IMG/VR virus record: IMGVR_UViG_3300042907_001258
Location: 1-20,717 of that record
Strand: one strand, 5' to 3'
Origin: a virus
DNA length: 20,717 bases
The position numbers and the translations under genes were made by a program. Below the pieces are notes generated by a model that saw only the letters and a list, made by a program, of their open reading frames with translations, was not told the origin of the DNA and searched no databases. Below, piece by piece: positions 18,658-20,717 of the stretch; the stretch's first letter is position 1; each line of letters starts with the position of its first letter.

Positions 18658-20717
18658 TAGGCTGCTACTGCTCCGTCGTCGGTGATTCCGCGGGTGTTTT
18701 CTTCGATCTTCTTTTGCACGTCGAGCGACTGCTGCGCGAGGCTTGAGCCAAAGCCCATGCCGCCGAGGCCGGCGGAGGAGAAGGTGCCGGCGACCTCTGC
18801 CTGACTCTCCCTAGCTGCGGCAGCAGCGTCGGCCAAAGCCTTAGGATCGACCTCCTTCTTCCCGGCGGCGATCGTGGCACCGTCGCCCATGATCCGCTCT
18901 GTGGCATCGTCAAAGGCGGTCGAGAGTTTGTCTTGCTGCTCGCTGGTGAGGCGTCCGGCGGCCGTGAGCGTATGGAATTCATCCGACAGCTCTCGCAGGC
19001 TGTCGAGCGTGCCGGCCTTGGCGACCAGGCCGCCGAGATCCTCGGCCTGTTGGTTCATGGCTCGCTTTTCACGGGAGCCTCGGCCGAGGGCCGTCACCTT
19101 GCCTTCGGCATCGACCACGGCCTGCCGTCGCTTGTCGCGAAGCAGCTCGTTGCCACGCCTACGCTCGGCGATGGTGTTGCGGGCGTCGGCATTGCGTCGC
19201 ACCTCCCGAGCCCCGGAGGCGAGCGTGTCCATCTTGTTATCAGAGTCGGCCTTTGCGACTCGGCCGGAAATGCCACCGCCTGCCAACTCGCGCTTTCTTG
19301 CGCGAGCGCTCATATCTGAGTCAACCTTTTCGTTTTCTTCCTTTAGGTTAAACCCGAGAACAACTAACTCCTGGATGAAATTCCACGATTTGCGAATCCC
19401 TGCCTCAAGCGTGTCCCATGAGACTAGGACGGCGTTGATCACGTTGTCGAAGGCACCCATCAGGTAGGCTCCGAACGTGCGGAAGGAGTTGCCGACGCCC
19501 GTCCACATTCCATCCCAGATGTTTTGGACGTTTGTCGAAATAAGCGTGAACACGTTTTGGAGCACAGTCGCCCATGGGTCGACGGCGTTCTGGAAGTTTT
19601 CGACGCCGCGGAGCCAGCCGGCGTAGAGGCCCGCCCAAAGGGCATCCATGGCACCAGACAGGTCGCCGGCGACGATGGCGTCGTAGATCGCCCCGAACGT
19701 GGTCGAGGCGATCGCCGATAGGCCCGACAGCGATCCCGTCGCCGCCGCGATCGCCACGCCCAGGGCCGCCACGCCGGCGACGATGAGCACAACCGGCGAG
19801 AGCACGACGCCCATGGCTGCGCTGACGAGCGTCAAGGCCGCGCCGATGCCGGCGATCGCCAGGCCGGCGGCCGTGAAGATGGCGACGCCCTTGGTAAACG
19901 AGATTACGAGGGCTTCGTTTTCCTTGACGAAGGCCGTCACGGCCGTCGCCACCTGGCCGATAAAGTCGACGAGTTTCTGCAGGCCTGGTGCGAGGGCATC
20001 GCCGATCGCTAGGGCCGTGCCTTCGATCGCCGAGAGCGTGATCCGCATCGAGCCGCCGAGGCCAGCGTCCATTTCCTTGGCCGTCTTAGCGGCCGTGCCT
20101 TCGGCTGTCCGCAGCACGGCGGCCAGGTCGGCGACGCCGCCGGCAGACTTGGAGAGCACGTTGGCCGAGGTGATTCCCAACAGCCCGAAGGCTTCGGCCA
20201 TCCGCTTCGTCCGCTCTGCGACCGGCATATTTGCCGTTACGTCGTTGATCTCGTCGAGGATCGTGATCAGCGGCTTGAGGTTGCCGGCGGCGTCTTGGTT
20301 GGAGATCCCAAAGAGCTCTTGCAGCTTCTCGCCGCTGGCTGCCGAGATCACGCCGAGGCGTCGCAGGGCAGTTCCCGCCTCGCTGCCCTGGATGCCGACG
20401 TTTCCGAGCACGCCGAGGATGGCTGCCGTATCTTCCAGCGACAGGCCCAGTTCCTTGGCGACCGGGCCAGCGTATTTCAGCGACTCGCCGAGGCCCTCGA
20501 CCGTGTTGAACGTCTTGTTAGCCGTGGCCGTGAGCACGTCGGCCGCCCTGGTAGCCTCGGTGGCACCGAGGCCAAACTGCCGCAGCGTCGCCGCCATGAT
20601 GCCTGCCGAGAGGGCAGCGTCGGTGCCGGTGGCCCGCGAAAGGTCGAGCACCGCCGCAGTCATGTTCTCGATCTCTTTCGGGCTGAAGCCTGCCCGGCCG
20701 AGCTCGGTCATGAGGTT
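18657..20717 (-). CDS. Tail tape-measure protein, TP901 family (partial, 5' end missing)
   Basis: At least 686 residues are visible and the frame is open at the window edge, so the N-terminus is missing. The visible start holds the TP901/PhageMin_Tail core (LSRATGTDAALSAGIMAATL, TFNTVEGLGESLKYAGPVAK, LGLSLEDTAAILGVLGNVGI, QGSEAGTALRRLG). A long hydrophobic region (about 276-326 of the visible part), a charged helical region and a C-terminal end, LDVQKKIEENTRG, follow. The protein sets tail length and helps DNA entry. The late genes continue upstream beyond the window. The in-frame ATG at 20711 is not the real start. Confidence 0.9.
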   Translation of the reverse strand, partial: NLMTELGRAGFSPKEIENMTAAVLDLSRATGTDAALSAGIMAATLRQFGLGATEATRAADVLTATANKTFNTVEGLGESLKYAGPVAKELGLSLEDTAAILGVLGNVGIQGSEAGTALRRLGVISAASGEKLQELFGISNQDAAGNLKPLITILDEINDVTANMPVAERTKRMAEAFGLLGITSANVLSKSAGGVADLAAVLRTAEGTAAKTAKEMDAGLGGSMRITLSAIEGTALAIGDALAPGLQKLVDFIGQVATAVTAFVKENEALVISFTKGVAIFTAAGLAIAGIGAALTLVSAAMGVVLSPVVLIVAGVAALGVAIAAATGSLSGLSAIASTTFGAIYDAIVAGDLSGAMDALWAGLYAGWLRGVENFQNAVDPWATVLQNVFTLISTNVQNIWDGMWTGVGNSFRTFGAYLMGAFDNVINAVLVSWDTLEAGIRKSWNFIQELVVLGFNLKEENEKVDSDMSARARKRELAGGGISGRVAKADSDNKMDTLASGAREVRRNADARNTIAERRRGNELLRDKRRQAVVDAEGKVTALGRGSREKRAMNQQAEDLGGLVAKAGTLDSLRELSDEFHTLTAAGRLTSEQQDKLSTAFDDATERIMGDGATIAAGKKEVDPKALADAAAAARESQAEVAGTFSSAGLGGMGFGSSLAQQSLDVQKKIEENTRGITDDGAVAA

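Noticed and set aside
1-20717. CRISPR array or insertion sequence
   Set aside because: I saw no regularly spaced repeats and no DDE transposase with terminal inverted repeats. The repeats found are single dyads or protein-level repeats.

Overview
The window reads as part of a temperate tailed-phage genome (free phage or prophage) with high GC content. Visible hallmarks are a long TP901-type tail tape-measure protein (cut by the right edge), two tyrosine recombinases, an XRE-type repressor, a Sak4-like recombinase with an SSB-like partner, a phage CsrA, and dense gene packing with many ATGA, GTGA, TAATG or TAAATG junctions. A long tape measure with no contractile-sheath gene in view suggests a siphovirus-like particle. 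The host cannot be named from sequence alone. The style of several unknown families (membrane-anchored papain-like peptidase, the Cys-rich REMD protein, structural proteins with GSGY repeats) reminds me of phages of Planctomycetota, but this is a weak inference.

Layout, left to right. (1) Positions 1-4257, minus strand: an early operon. It begins at an XRE regulator (4257) and a dyad/promoter region at 3949-3990. It continues through a helix-turn-helix protein, an uncertain overlapping gene, CsrA, a Sak4-like ATPase, two small overlapping genes, a DUF669 protein with an SSB-like DDIPF tail, a GGPLDG protein, a tyrosine recombinase, and the start of one more gene cut by the left edge. (2) Positions 4258-4553: an attachment-site region. 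It holds the 3' 54 nt of a tRNA-Arg(ACG) with correct cloverleaf spacing, whose anticodon-stem half is completed by the neighbouring sequence into a 40-bp near-palindrome. (3) Positions 4554-6294, plus strand: a second tyrosine recombinase, a zinc-ribbon protein, a small excisionase-like HTH protein, and a 44-aa gene, with paired 14-bp palindromes before the last gene. (4) Positions 6284-9501, minus strand: five consecutive small or medium genes with N-terminal membrane or signal-like segments and mostly Pro/Ala-rich linkers. One is a papain-like (C1) cysteine peptidase; a holin-like hydrophobic protein lies next to them. This is a candidate lysis or envelope module without a recognisable glycosidase. 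(5) Positions 9498-20717, minus strand: a late structural and accessory module. It runs (in transcription order) tape measure, three tail or structural proteins including a 906-aa GSGY-repeat protein, a Cys-rich conserved protein, a GT-A type glycosyltransferase, a small HEXXH metalloprotein, an 81-aa conserved protein, a metallophosphoesterase, a DUF6378 protein, a 100-aa protein, and two tandem paralogous structural proteins.

How it may work together: the XRE protein and the 29-bp dyad over a minus-strand promoter could form the lysogeny switch for the early operon. Sak4 plus the DUF669 protein would act in single-strand annealing recombination. The integrase at 4554 beside the tRNA-derived core is the likely integration enzyme. 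Phage-like genes on both sides of the tRNA fragment suggest that this is attP rather than a host junction. Late genes are read leftward toward the convergent plus-strand block.
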